Shown: positions 26,940 to 36,797 of the stretch, one piece after another
Layout: each line of letters opens with the position of its first letter
Position numbering within the stretch: the first letter of the stretch is position 1
From: Dyella_B jejuensis
GTDB lineage: Bacteria > Pseudomonadota > Gammaproteobacteria > Xanthomonadales > Rhodanobacteraceae
Assembly: GCF_044904675.1 (NCBI RefSeq)
Contig: NZ_JADIKJ010000019.1
Span: 1-64,000 of the forward strand
Length of the DNA stretch: 64,000 nt
Direction of reading: 5' to 3'
Notes under the pieces: model-generated
Seen by the model: the letters and a program-made list of their open reading frames with translations, nothing else
Database searches by the model: none
Told to the model about the DNA's origin: nothing
Translations under genes and position numbers: made by a program

Positions 26940-29243
26940 ATGCGCCCTATCTCCTATCCCAGCGCGCTCGCCGCCTTGCCGCTCGCCGTGCTGGCCTCGT
27001 CCATGGCCATGGGCCAGGACACCCCGGGCACCGCGGCGCCATCGTCCGCCGCCGCCGCCAAAAAGCCCGCCACGCTGGCCCCTATCAGCGTGTCCGCACC
27101 CACCCGCGTGCCGCCGGCTTCGGCACCCGATTTTCCCGCTACCGAGGTCAGCGTGACCGCCGCGCAGATCGAGGCGACGGTCAACGCGGTGGATGCCGAA
27201 GACGCAGCCAAGTACCTGCCCAGCGTGTTTATCCGCAAGCGCAACGAAGGCGACACGCAGCCAGTGCTGGCGACGCGCGACTGGGGCATCAATTCCAGCG
27301 CACGCACGCTGGTCTACATCGACGACATTCCGATCTCCGCACTGATTGCCAACAACAACACCATCGGCGCGCCGCGCTGGGGCATGGTATCGCCGGATGA
27401 AATCGATCACATCGATATGCTGTACGGGCCGTTTTCGGCGGCTTATCCGGGCAATGCGATGGGCGGCGTGATGCGCATCGTCACGCGCACGCCGGACCAA
27501 CCGGAGGTGACGATCGAGCAGACGGAAGCGATTCAATCGTTCAACCTGTATGGCACGCACGGCAATGACAGCACCAGCAAGACCAGCGTGACGGCCGGCG
27601 GTCGCAGCGGCAAGTTTTCCTGGTCCGTCGGCGCCAATAGCGCCAACAGTTTCAGCCAGCCGCTCAGCTTCATTACCAGCGGCTCGACCCCTGCCGGTAC
27701 CACGGGCACCGTTCCGGCACGCAACAAGCTCGGCCAGGCCGCCAACGTGCTGGGGGCGGGCGGCCTGCTGCATACGCGCATGCTCAACCTCAACGGCAAG
27801 TTCGCCTATGACATCACGCCCTGGCTGCAAGCGGCGTATTGGGTGGGCTACTGGAGCAACGATGGGCAGTCGCGCACGCAGAGCTATCTTTCCAGTGCGA
27901 ACGGCGCGTCGACGTTCGGCAAGTCGTCGGCCTTCGCCAGCAATACATATTTCCTCAGCGCGCATCACCTGATGCAGGCGCTGTCGCTGAAAACCGATAC
28001 CCGGGGCGATTTCGACGGCATCTTCGTCGTCACCCACTACGACTTTCTCAAGGACAGCCAATGGTCGCCGTATGGCGTAGGCGGCGGTACTGCGTTCACG
28101 CCCAACGGCTTGCTGGCCAGCTATGCGGGCACCAACTGGTCCACCGTCGACCTTACCGGCATCTGGCGGCCGCAAGGCTACGAAGGCGCGCACGAACTAT
28201 CCGTCGGCGCGCACGCGGACCAATACACGCTGGCCAATCCCACCGACAACCTGGCTGCATGGCAAGACCCGGCCAGCGTGACCAGCCTCTATTCCGCCGG
28301 CAGTGGCAAGACCACCACCGAAGCCCTGTGGCTGCAGGATGCATGGCAACTCGCGCCGGACTGGCTGGCGACCGTCGGCGGCCGCTACGAAACATGGAAA
28401 GCCAGCGACGGCTTCAACTTCAGCGGCAGGACCGCCGTATACCAGCCCAGCGAAAAAGCTTCGGATTTCTCGCCCAAGGCCACGCTGCGCTGGAACATGA
28501 CGCCAACCTGGCGCGTTACCGGCTCGCTCGCCAAAGCCGTGCGCTTTCCCACGGTCGGCGAGTTGTATCAGCTGGTTTCGACCGGCTCCACGTTTTCCTC
28601 GCCCAATCCGAACCTGCAACCGGAACACGTGCGCAGCGGTGAGCTGGCGCTCGAGCACACGCTCGAAGACAGCTCGGTGCGATGGTCGCTGTTCCAGGAA
28701 AACACGCGCGATGCGCTGATTTCGCAGACCTCCATCCTGCCCGGCTATGCCGTGCCGGTCACTTATGTCATGAACGTGGGCGAGGTGCGCAATCGCGGCA
28801 TCGAACTGGCGGCCGAACATGACAATGTCCTGATGCAGGGCTTGCAGCTTTCCGGCAGCGTGACCTTCGTCGACTCCACCATCCTGTCGGACGACAATTT
28901 CGTCAGCACCACCGGCAGCACCGCGGACGGCAAGCATGCGCCTTATGTTCCGCGCTGGCGCGCCACGGCGGTCGCCACCTATCGGCCGACGCTGGCATGG
29001 GCCTTCACGCTGGCCGGCCGCTACAGCGGCAAGCAGTATTCCACCCTGGACAACTCCGACAACACCTCGAACGTCTTTGGCGCGTTCGACCGTTTCCTGG
29101 TGTTCGATGCGCACGTGAACTACCAGGTCAACCAACAGCTGTCCGCCTCCGTCGGCATCGATAACCTCACCAACGAAAAATATTTCCTCTATCACCCCTT
29201 TCCACAGCGCACCTACGTCGCCAGCATCAAATTCACCCTTTGA
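26940..29243 (+). CDS. TonB-dependent outer-membrane receptor
   Basis: 767 residues from the ATG at 26940, the start of a signal peptide (MRPISYPSALAALPLAVLASS). After an Ala/Pro-rich stretch a plug domain begins (VSVTAAQIEATVNAVDAEDAAK, with VFIRKRNEGD and YGPFSAAYPGNAMGGV). A 22-strand barrel follows and ends in the Phe-x-Leu-type terminus TYVASIKFTL. It takes up a bound metal or siderophore across the outer membrane. Between a DUF2946 gene and a PepSY gene with a Met-rich loop, a copper-related substrate (OprC-like) is plausible; iron is the alternative. Confidence 0.88.
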   Translation: MRPISYPSALAALPLAVLASSMAMGQDTPGTAAPSSAAAAKKPATLAPISVSAPTRVPPASAPDFPATEVSVTAAQIEATVNAVDAEDAAKYLPSVFIRKRNEGDTQPVLATRDWGINSSARTLVYIDDIPISALIANNNTIGAPRWGMVSPDEIDHIDMLYGPFSAAYPGNAMGGVMRIVTRTPDQPEVTIEQTEAIQSFNLYGTHGNDSTSKTSVTAGGRSGKFSWSVGANSANSFSQPLSFITSGSTPAGTTGTVPARNKLGQAANVLGAGGLLHTRMLNLNGKFAYDITPWLQAAYWVGYWSNDGQSRTQSYLSSANGASTFGKSSAFASNTYFLSAHHLMQALSLKTDTRGDFDGIFVVTHYDFLKDSQWSPYGVGGGTAFTPNGLLASYAGTNWSTVDLTGIWRPQGYEGAHELSVGAHADQYTLANPTDNLAAWQDPASVTSLYSAGSGKTTTEALWLQDAWQLAPDWLATVGGRYETWKASDGFNFSGRTAVYQPSEKASDFSPKATLRWNMTPTWRVTGSLAKAVRFPTVGELYQLVSTGSTFSSPNPNLQPEHVRSGELALEHTLEDSSVRWSLFQENTRDALISQTSILPGYAVPVTYVMNVGEVRNRGIELAAEHDNVLMQGLQLSGSVTFVDSTILSDDNFVSTTGSTADGKHAPYVPRWRATAVATYRPTLAWAFTLAGRYSGKQYSTLDNSDNTSNVFGAFDRFLVFDAHVNYQVNQQLSASVGIDNLTNEKYFLYHPFPQRTYVASIKFTL

Positions 29244-29304
29244 GGCAGCCAGATCCTGCGCTGCGCGCGAAAGCCGGCGCCATGCACTGACCGATAAACG
29301 CAAC

Positions 29305-30714
29305 ATGAAACGACACTCGCGATCATCCGCCCCATCCGCGCATAGACACCACGCCCACCGCCTTATCTGGCGCTGGCATTTCTATGCGGGCTTGTTTTGC
29401 CTGCCATTCGTGCTCTGGCTGGCGACCACCGGCATGATCTATCTGTTCAAACCGCAACTTGAGCCGTTGCTGGAACGCCGCTACGCGCACGTCACCCACG
29501 CGCCCGCGCAAGCGCCCTCCGCCCAAGTGCAGGCCGCCTTGCGCGCGGTGCCGGGCTCGGTACTGAATGCCTATGTGCTGCCCGTCGCGCCCGATGCGGC
29601 CACGCGCATATTGGTAGGCCATGGTGGTGAACTGATCCGCGTGTTCGTGAATCCGTCCACCCTGCAGGTGCTTGGCATCGTGCGCGAAAACGATCGCTTC
29701 ATGAAAGTGATCTTCTACCTGCATGGCGAATTGCTGCTGGGCAGCGGCGGCTCGATGCTGGTCGAGCTCGCCGCGTCATGGACCATACTGATGCTGCTGA
29801 CCGGACTTTATCTGTGGTGGCCGCGCAACGCGCGGCTGGGCGGCACCCTCTATCCCCGCCTTGGCCTGGGCCGGCGCATCTTCTGGCGGGACTTGCACGC
29901 AGTGACAGGTATGTGGGTTTCGATGTTCGCATTGTTCCTGCTGCTGTCCGGATTGCCATGGAGCAAATCGTGGGGCGGCATGCTGCGCACGATCCGGCAA
30001 ACCTACGCAGCCACCGCCACGCCGCCGGACTGGACCACCGGTAGCGCCGCGGATCGCGCGCGAATCCAGGCGGAAAACACGCCACCGTCGGGCGAACATG
30101 CCATGCACATGGCGATAGGCATGGACATGAGCATGCCCGGCATGGACATGCACGACGCACGACGCGCCAGTCCTATCGATTATTCGCCCATCGATCGGCT
30201 CGTACCGGTGGTCGCCGCGCAACACCTGGTACCGCCAGTACTGATCGCACCGCCCTCGCAGCGCTCACCGGCGTGGACTGCCCGTTCCGACACGGACGAT
30301 CGGCCGCGACGCAGCGAACTGGTACTGGATGCTGCGCGCGCTGCTGTGGTGCAGCGCACGGCATTCGCCCAGAAACCGCTGCTCGACCGCATCATCGGTT
30401 ATGGCGTAGCCATCCATGAAGGCGCGCTATTTCCGCCGCTCAACCAAATCCTCGGCGTATTTACCGCGCTGGGCCTGATCACGCTGTGCACTAGCGCGGT
30501 GGTGATGTGGTGGCGCCGCCGGCCGGCCGGTGTGCTGGGCGCACCGCCCGCCCTCGCGAGTGCGCGCTACCCGGACCTGCTGCTTGGACTGCTCGTGTTG
30601 CTGGGCACGCTGCTGCCCTTGCTTGGCTTGTCCATGCTGGCGGTCTGGCTGATCGAACGCTGCGGCCTGCGGCGTTGGAAACATGCCAGCGCGTTCCTTG
30701 GCCTGGCGTCCTGA
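29305..30714 (+). CDS. PepSY-domain inner-membrane protein with Met/His-rich insertion
   Basis: 469 residues. It has the usual four-helix PepSY_TM (IrpA/PiuB-like) fold: LIWRWHFYAGLFCLPFVLWL at the start, a second helix with FWRDLHAVTGMW, and two helices near the C-terminus (GLITLCTSAVVMWWRRRP and the last 60 residues). These proteins are thought to reduce metal at the membrane surface after TonB-dependent uptake. Between helices 3 and 4 lies an insertion MHMAIGMDMSMPGMDMHDAR with many Met and His residues, a typical Cu(I)-binding composition. It follows the TonB receptor by 61 bases. Confidence 0.82.
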   Translation: MKRHSRSSAPSAHRHHAHRLIWRWHFYAGLFCLPFVLWLATTGMIYLFKPQLEPLLERRYAHVTHAPAQAPSAQVQAALRAVPGSVLNAYVLPVAPDAATRILVGHGGELIRVFVNPSTLQVLGIVRENDRFMKVIFYLHGELLLGSGGSMLVELAASWTILMLLTGLYLWWPRNARLGGTLYPRLGLGRRIFWRDLHAVTGMWVSMFALFLLLSGLPWSKSWGGMLRTIRQTYAATATPPDWTTGSAADRARIQAENTPPSGEHAMHMAIGMDMSMPGMDMHDARRASPIDYSPIDRLVPVVAAQHLVPPVLIAPPSQRSPAWTARSDTDDRPRRSELVLDAARAAVVQRTAFAQKPLLDRIIGYGVAIHEGALFPPLNQILGVFTALGLITLCTSAVVMWWRRRPAGVLGAPPALASARYPDLLLGLLVLLGTLLPLLGLSMLAVWLIERCGLRRWKHASAFLGLAS

Positions 30715-30796
30715 CAGCCGCAGGAATTGGGCGCAAGATAGGCGGCATGGACCCCTGGTGCGACGGATAGCCTGGTTTTCTGCCGAGCTCATCGTC

Positions 30797-31357
30797 ATGG
30801 CCTTTTCACGCTTGATCGTCGCTGCACTGCTTGGCGGGATGGCACTTCCATCCGGTTACGCCGCGGACACGCCTGCCTTCACGGTGCTGAAGCAGGACGG
30901 CAGCGGCAAGGCGCTGGTTTTCCAGAGCAGCCGTGCACTGAAGAAAGGCGACGTGATCAGGATCGATGCCTTCAACGCGCAGCCGGTCACGGTGCTGCAG
31001 CTTGCGATGTGCGACAGCGATTGTCCGCGCATGCGATTAGTCATGACACTGCCGCTCACTGCCTATTACGCGGGGATTGCGAACAGCAACCAGCGTTTCG
31101 TGCTGCCCGAGGACGGCTATGTGTCCTTCTGGGTACAACGGCTCGGCGGTCTCCCCAGCATACCGCTCAACACGCGCCATGGCATGTGGACGCTGGAATA
31201 CGTAGACCCTTTCCTGCGCTTCGCACGGCAGGCTCCTCCCTATGAATCATGGCAACCCGCTCCGGCCAATGCGCTGAAGCTGGACGACCATGCGCTGCGT
31301 GCACGCTTCTACCATCGCACGTTCGTCACGGTCAGGCTTGCCCGCACGGACAATTGA
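30797..31357 (+). CDS. Secreted protein of unknown function
   Basis: 186 residues from the ATG at 30797, which opens a signal peptide (FSRLIVAALLGGMALPSGYA). The mature part has no recognised family. It is beta-rich, with CDSDCPRMR (two Cys), YVSFWVQRLGG and HGMWTLEYVDPFLRF. It lies 82 bases after the PepSY gene and may share its transcript. Function unknown. Confidence 0.65.
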   Translation: MAFSRLIVAALLGGMALPSGYAADTPAFTVLKQDGSGKALVFQSSRALKKGDVIRIDAFNAQPVTVLQLAMCDSDCPRMRLVMTLPLTAYYAGIANSNQRFVLPEDGYVSFWVQRLGGLPSIPLNTRHGMWTLEYVDPFLRFARQAPPYESWQPAPANALKLDDHALRARFYHRTFVTVRLARTDN

Positions 31358-31434
31358 TGCGCTCATGCGAAGCATGGCGACACGACTATTTGGCGCTAAG
31401 CTTCGCCCAAGGTCAGCAAAGGCAAGAGAAAGTG

Positions 31435-31980
31435 ATGACGCACAGCATAGGTTCAACTCTCGGCATGCTCATGCTGGCATGCGCCGGCGCAGCAGCAGCC
31501 GCCCCACCGCAAGCTTCCTTTCGCATAAGCAGTACCAGCTTTGCCGACCACGCAACCATGCCGCCAGCATTGACCTGCGATGGTCGTGACCTTTCTCCGC
31601 AAGTCCAATTGCCTGCGCCGCCTAGCGGCACCAAGAGCTTCGCCGTCGTGATGGAAGATCCCGACGCGCCCACCGTATTCACGCATTGGCTCGCCTACGA
31701 CCTGCCCGCCACGACACGCCTGCTTCCCGAGGGCGCATCGACCTCGGCCAGGCGGCTCGACCAAGCCGTCGAAGGCACCAACAGCTTTGGCCATATCGGA
31801 TATGGCGGCCCTTGTCCGCCGCAAGGAAACGCACACCACTATGTATTGCACGTCTACGCGCTGGATGTGGCCCTGCGGCTACCACCTGGACAGACCAGGG
31901 AGCAATGGGATGCCGCCGCGAAAGGACATGTACTGGCAGAAGCGCAGATCACCGGACTGTATGCGCGGGGCGGCCATTGA
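31435..31980 (+). CDS. YbhB/YbcL-type PEBP-family protein, secreted
   Basis: 181 residues from the ATG at 31435, with a signal peptide up to AAAAA. The PEBP signature is complete: LTCDGRDLSPQVQL, VVMEDPDAPTVFTHWLAYDL and GYGGPCPPQGNAHHYVLHVYAL. The ligand pocket residues Asp-Pro-Asp and His of DPDAPxxxxHW are present. Bacterial members bind small anionic ligands; the physiological role is unknown. It starts 77 bases after the previous gene. Confidence 0.87.
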   Translation: MTHSIGSTLGMLMLACAGAAAAAPPQASFRISSTSFADHATMPPALTCDGRDLSPQVQLPAPPSGTKSFAVVMEDPDAPTVFTHWLAYDLPATTRLLPEGASTSARRLDQAVEGTNSFGHIGYGGPCPPQGNAHHYVLHVYALDVALRLPPGQTREQWDAAAKGHVLAEAQITGLYARGGH

Positions 31981-32100
31981 TCGGCTTTACATCGTTCTTC
32001 TAGCAGCGCAATAGGCCGGCGGCCTTCTGCATTCGCCGACGCGGCCCGCGTCCGTGGCATCCACCTGATGCTCTATCAATTGGCGACAAAAACCTCATGA

Positions 32101-32523
32101 AAACTTTCGCCTGCATCCACGCAATACCTGCTGGATTTGATGTACGCGCAACTCACCCCCGCCCGCCTGCGGACCGGATTGCCTGCAAGTGTGCGCCTGG
32201 CCGACAAGTGCGGCACCTCCCCCACCATCCATGGGCTCACCGCCGCGTATAACGATATCGGCATCCTGAACTGGCCTGACGGACACGTCGTTATCGTTGC
32301 CGCCTTTCTCACGGCCTCGCCCGCCACCGAGAAACAACGCCAGGCTCTCTATACTGAATTGGCTCGCGATGTTTCCGACGCCTTGCACCATGGGAAGTCG
32401 CTTGACATCCTAAAGCGGCATGTACATTGCCACTACGGCGCCTCCTCTATTCGCCGCACCCACAGCGATCCAGCACATGAGGTGCTCGACGCCAGCTCAA
32501 GACTTATAATTATAGATTATTAA
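32101..32523 (+). pseudogene. C-terminal relic of a class A beta-lactamase
   Basis: The frame opens after a TGA at 32098. It begins LSPASTQYLLDLM, continues with LRTGLPASVRLADKCGTS and YNDIGILNWPDGHVVIVAAF, then LTASPATEKQR. This is the last third of a class A beta-lactamase (normal wording LRAGLPxxWxVxDKTGTG, NDIAVLWPP, VVAxYLTxS). The KTG motif reads KCG. The N-terminal two thirds, with the SxxK, SDN and omega-loop Glu motifs, are absent upstream, so no active enzyme can be made. The end (after LHHGKS) runs into unrelated sequence up to 32523. Confidence 0.65.
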
Positions 32524-32833
32524 ATAACCTTATTTTAAGCGCACCCGTCACCGTTATTATTCAGCACTAAAAAATAAAACAAGCAGCAATAAAAATAAAA
32601 ATTAGCGATAATCTTCACATCATCTAAAAATAGTTGGACGCATCCTTGCCAAAGGGAAACAAACGGCAACGAACAAGCAATCCTTCCAGGCACGCTGTTC
32701 TTGTGCCGGATAACCTCGGGGACTGACACCCACGGCCGCATGCCCATGGGCCGGCTCAAAAAAACGCGGTAGCACTCATTCGGCTATTCCACGTAGGCGG
32801 GCAGCCATGCCTGCGACAAAAGGAGGAACGGTT
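32524..32833. other. AT-rich upstream region of the cytochrome fusion gene
   Basis: About 310 bases without a gene. From 32500 to about 32640 it is strikingly AT-rich against a GC-rich background, then returns to normal composition. It probably contains the promoter of the propeller-cytochrome gene. A strong Shine-Dalgarno (AAAGGAGGAAC) ends 4-5 bases before the ATG at 32834. Confidence 0.55.
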
Positions 32834-35794
32834 ATGGTGCGCCAGATAAAGACATGGGGCTTGTACTCACTGTTGATCGCGATAACGGCCACGGCGTTGG
32901 CGTTGAGCCTGGTCGCGCATCGGAATGCTTCGGCTCAATCCAACCCCTCCCAGGTGAAGCCATCGTTTATCGAGTTCGAATCCGGCCAGGTCCGCCCGCT
33001 GGCCCTATCCCCGGACGGCACCCGGCTGTTCGCGGTCAATACTCCTAACGATACGCTGGAGATCTACACGGTCACGCCCACCGGCCCGGTGTTCTACGCG
33101 CGCGTACCGGTGGGCATGGAACCGGTCGCAGTGGCCGCGCCGGACAGCCTTCACGTATGGGTGGTCAACCATCTCTCGCGCAGCGTCAGTATCGTCTCGC
33201 TCACCGGCGTGCCGCATGTGGTGCAGAGTCTGCTGGTGGGCGATGAGCCGCGCGACATCGTATTCGCCGGCTCCCCGCTGAAGGCCTTCATCACAACCGC
33301 CCATCGTGGCCAGCAACGCACCGATGCCTCGCTTGCCAACGTGGCGGGCGCGGGCGACCCCCAGCTCACCGTACCGGGGATTCCGCGCGCGGACGTGTGG
33401 GTATTCGATCCCGGCAACCTGGGTGACGAAGTCAAGGGTGGCGTGCCCCTGAAAATCCTGAGTTTTTTCACGGACACGCCGCGTGCATTGGCGGTGAGCC
33501 CGGATGGCAATACCGTTTACGTCGCCGGATTCAACACTGGCAATCAAACCACCGTGGTCAATGAGGATCGCATCTGTCCGTTCTTCATCACGGGGCCGAA
33601 TGCGCAATCGGACCACACCTGCGATCTCGACACCGATCCGCTTTATGCGGTCCAGCAATTGCTCGGCGTCGGTTCCAGTCCCATCTATACCGGCGCAGGC
33701 GGTCATCTGGGTCCCGGTGCGGATACCGCCGGCGAGACGGCGCCATTCACCTCCATGATCGTCAAGTACAACAATGCCGACCAGCACTGGGAGGATATGC
33801 TGGGCCGCCGCTGGGACAGCTCGGTGCCGTTCAATCTGCCCGACACCGACGTCTTTGCGTTCGATGCCAATACGCTTGCGCAAACCGCCTCCTACGCCCA
33901 CGTCGGCACCACCTTGTTCAATATGGTGACGAACCCGGTAAGCGGCCACCTCTATGTTTCCAACAGCGATTCCCAAAATCTGACGCGCTTCGAAGGCTCC
34001 GGTTTCGCCGGCAACGGCAACTATCCGGCCACCAGTACGGTGGAAGGACACATCGCCGAAATGCGTGTCACGGTGATCAACGGATCGAGCGTCACCCCGA
34101 TTCACCTGAACAAGCACATCAACTACAACACGCTTTACACCAGCCCGGGTTTCGACACCACGCAGTACAGCCACAGCCTGTCCATGCCGCTGGACATGAA
34201 AGTGAGTAGCGATGGCAATACGCTTTACGTGGCGGCCTTCGGCTCCAGCAAGGTGGGCGTGTTCAATACCACCGCGCTGGAAAACAATAGCTTCGATCCG
34301 ACCCAGATCAGCGCCAACTATATTTCGGTCACCGGCGGCGGCCCCAGCGGGCTGGCGCTGGATGAAAACAACGGCTTTCTCTATGTCCTGACCCGTTTCG
34401 ACGATGCGATCAAAGTCATCAGCCTGAGCAACAACCAGCAATTGCAAAGCCTGTCCATGCCCAACCCGGAGCCGGCCTCCATCGTGCAGGGCCGGCCGTT
34501 CCTGTACACGCCCCCGCCCGGCGGCAATGGCGAGTCATCCTGCGCCAGTTGCCATATCTTCGGCGACAAGGATGAACTGGCCTGGGAGCTGGGCGATCCG
34601 ACCACCACCATGACCAGCGATCCCATCACCGCGCTTGGCGTGCAAAACAGCACGCAGGCCGCGTTCGGCATGGCGTTGTTCGGCGTGCACGGCAGCGTCA
34701 ACGGCACTGGCAACTACAACGGCTTTCATCCCATGAAAGGACCGATGACCACGCAAACCCTGCGTGGCCTGGTGAATGAAGGAGCCATGCATTGGCGTGG
34801 CGACCGTTCCAATGGCGTGTTCGGCATCGATCCCACCAACACCACGCTTTCGTTCAACAATTTCATCGATGCCTTCAGCAGCCTGCTGGGCGCACCGCCC
34901 ATTTCCACCGCCCAGATGCTGCAGTTCACGGATTTCCAATTGCAGGTGGTGATGCCGCCCAATCCCATCCGCAATCTCGACAATTCGCTGACTTCCGCGC
35001 AGCAGGCTGGCCTGGCTTTCTTCAACGGCACGCGCAAATCCGATGGCATCAACCTTGGCAGTCTCGGACAAGGATTGGGCGTAGTCTCGTTCACCTGCAA
35101 CCAGTGCCATGCCGACAATCCGGCCCAGGGCCAATTCGGCACCTCGACGGATATCGCCTTCGATGCCCTCACGCAGTCGTTCAAGGTGCCGCAATTGCGC
35201 AACCTCTATACCAAGGTCGGCATGTTCGGCCTGCCACCGATCAAGTTCTTCAGCAGCGCGAGCAGCTTGAACATGGGTAACCAGATTCGCGGCTTCGGTT
35301 TCCTCAACGATGGTTCGACCGACACGATCTTCCATTTCCTCAACGGCACCGCCTTTACCAACAATCCCCTGCTCAACACAGGCATTCCGGACGATACCAC
35401 CCGGCGCAATATCGAGCAGTTCATGCTGGCCTTCGATACCGACCTCGCTCCGATCGTCGGCCAACAAATCACCTTGACCGGCACCAATGCCGCCGATGCG
35501 GGCCCGCGCATCACGCTGATGGAACAGCTCGCGGGCACGCCGTTCAACTCCGAGGTATTGGGCGGCCAGACCACCGAGTGCGATCTGGTGGCAAATGTGG
35601 TGCAAAACGGCACGGTGGATGGCTTCCTGTACAACCCGGCCTCCGGCAACTTCACCGACGCCAGCGGCCAGGCGCTAACCGACGCCTCGCTGCGCGCCCT
35701 GGCCAATACAGACGGACAGGAAGTGAGCTTTACCTGCGTGCCGCCCGGATCGGGCGCACGCATTGCCTACATGTCGTTGACCGCCGCCAAGTGA
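32834..35794 (+). CDS. YVTN beta-propeller fused to di-haem cytochrome c (peroxidase-like)
   Basis: 986 residues from the ATG at 32834, chosen for its AAAGGAGGAAC; a frame 9 codons longer has no such signal. A signal anchor is followed by repeats of the YVTN/YncE propeller (VRPLALSPDGTRLFAVNTPND, ALAVSPDGNTVYVAGFNTG, MKVSSDGNTLYVAAFGSSK). Two haem c sites follow: SCASCH near residue 569 and TCNQCH near residue 754. The C-terminal half resembles the bacterial cytochrome c peroxidase/MauG fold. It is a periplasmic redox protein. Whether it is a peroxidase, an oxidase or a metal/surface enzyme cannot be told from the neighbours. Confidence 0.85.
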   Translation: MVRQIKTWGLYSLLIAITATALALSLVAHRNASAQSNPSQVKPSFIEFESGQVRPLALSPDGTRLFAVNTPNDTLEIYTVTPTGPVFYARVPVGMEPVAVAAPDSLHVWVVNHLSRSVSIVSLTGVPHVVQSLLVGDEPRDIVFAGSPLKAFITTAHRGQQRTDASLANVAGAGDPQLTVPGIPRADVWVFDPGNLGDEVKGGVPLKILSFFTDTPRALAVSPDGNTVYVAGFNTGNQTTVVNEDRICPFFITGPNAQSDHTCDLDTDPLYAVQQLLGVGSSPIYTGAGGHLGPGADTAGETAPFTSMIVKYNNADQHWEDMLGRRWDSSVPFNLPDTDVFAFDANTLAQTASYAHVGTTLFNMVTNPVSGHLYVSNSDSQNLTRFEGSGFAGNGNYPATSTVEGHIAEMRVTVINGSSVTPIHLNKHINYNTLYTSPGFDTTQYSHSLSMPLDMKVSSDGNTLYVAAFGSSKVGVFNTTALENNSFDPTQISANYISVTGGGPSGLALDENNGFLYVLTRFDDAIKVISLSNNQQLQSLSMPNPEPASIVQGRPFLYTPPPGGNGESSCASCHIFGDKDELAWELGDPTTTMTSDPITALGVQNSTQAAFGMALFGVHGSVNGTGNYNGFHPMKGPMTTQTLRGLVNEGAMHWRGDRSNGVFGIDPTNTTLSFNNFIDAFSSLLGAPPISTAQMLQFTDFQLQVVMPPNPIRNLDNSLTSAQQAGLAFFNGTRKSDGINLGSLGQGLGVVSFTCNQCHADNPAQGQFGTSTDIAFDALTQSFKVPQLRNLYTKVGMFGLPPIKFFSSASSLNMGNQIRGFGFLNDGSTDTIFHFLNGTAFTNNPLLNTGIPDDTTRRNIEQFMLAFDTDLAPIVGQQITLTGTNAADAGPRITLMEQLAGTPFNSEVLGGQTTECDLVANVVQNGTVDGFLYNPASGNFTDASGQALTDASLRALANTDGQEVSFTCVPPGSGARIAYMSLTAAK

Positions 35795-35812
35795 ACTTGG
35801 TCACCCGGCACA

Positions 35813-35841
35813 GCCGCCGCGGCGCTTTTCGCCGCAGCGGC
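35813..35841. terminator. Bidirectional hairpin between convergent genes
   Basis: GCCGCCGCGGCG, loop CTTTT, CGCCGCAGCGGC: a 12-bp stem with one mismatch between the cytochrome fusion gene and the convergent hydrolase of the PKS operon. No clear T-run follows. Confidence 0.55.
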
Positions 35842-35868
35842 TGGCCATGCATGGAATGCCATCGCGTT

Positions 35869-36729
35869 TCAGACCTGGAGCGCGGCAACCGTCGAGGCCA
35901 GGAACGGCATGACGGCATCGATGAATCCCTGCGGATTATCCAGCACCACGCCATGCGCTGCGGCCGGCACTTGGGCATGGCAGCCCCTGGGCAACGCCCT
36001 GGTCATTTCCAGGGTCGCTGCTGGCGACAGCAGTCCCGATAGTTCGCCTCGAACGACCAGCGTCGGGCATGGCGTCTGTTTCAGCCGTTCCAGCAACGTC
36101 GGGGCATCGGGCGCGGCCCTTTGCGTCTGGAAAAAAGACAGCAAGGCCGGATCGCGCTTGAGCTCGAAGCCGCTGCCGTCCGTCCGGCGACGCAAGGATT
36201 CCGATGCAATGCGGCGCAATACGCTTTCGCGCACCAATGGGCGTTCCTCCCATTTCAAGGTGCCGACATAATCTTCCAGCGAGGCGTAGGTACGTTGCGA
36301 TGCCGCGAAGAAGCCGGTGACCACATCGACCAGCCGCTGCGTCGGCCGATCTATCGTCGGGCCGTAATCCACCAGTACCAGCCCGCGCACGGCGTGCTGC
36401 ATGCATCGCGCTAACCGGAGCGCAACACCGCCACCCATGGAATGTCCGATGACGATGGGATGATCCAGCCGCAGGTGCTCGCACAACGCCATGACGTCGA
36501 TGACATAACTATCGAATCCGTATTCGCCATGGCGCAGCCAGTCCGAATCGCCGTGGCCGCGCAGATCGGGTGCGATCACCCGCAGCTGCCTGCCCAGGTA
36601 TTCGGCGAACTCCCGCCACACGAACAGCCCGTCGCCAAGGCCATGGAGCAACAAGCAAGCGTGCTCGCCCTCGCCAAATTCGGCACAGCGGATACGCGCC
36701 CGGTCAATCGGGACATCGAACGACCGCAT
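35869..36729 (-). CDS. Alpha/beta hydrolase, probable releasing thioesterase of the PKS operon
   Basis: 286 residues from the ATG at 36729, preceded by GAGGGGG; a start 45 bases earlier is possible. It has the oxyanion region LLLHGLGDGLFVWREF, the nucleophile elbow VIGHSMGGGVALRL, and a late His in AAAHGVVLDNPQGF, so the catalytic triad appears complete. It follows the PKS stop by about 70 bases on the same strand, with nothing between. The synthase has no thioesterase domain of its own, so this hydrolase is the best candidate for releasing the product, or for editing. The role is inference from position. Confidence 0.78.
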   Translation of the reverse strand: MRSFDVPIDRARIRCAEFGEGEHACLLLHGLGDGLFVWREFAEYLGRQLRVIAPDLRGHGDSDWLRHGEYGFDSYVIDVMALCEHLRLDHPIVIGHSMGGGVALRLARCMQHAVRGLVLVDYGPTIDRPTQRLVDVVTGFFAASQRTYASLEDYVGTLKWEERPLVRESVLRRIASESLRRRTDGSGFELKRDPALLSFFQTQRAAPDAPTLLERLKQTPCPTLVVRGELSGLLSPAATLEMTRALPRGCHAQVPAAAHGVVLDNPQGFIDAVMPFLASTVAALQV

Positions 36730-36797
36730 GGCGTCACCCCCTCGCCATGCGCCGGAACGCACCGCGCCGGCCATTGCCCGGGCACGCCGGCCTCACC

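Noticed and set aside
33005..34447. 480-residue minus-strand frame
   Set aside because: Antisense to the beta-propeller gene, which has a signal sequence, repeats and a strong ribosome binding site.
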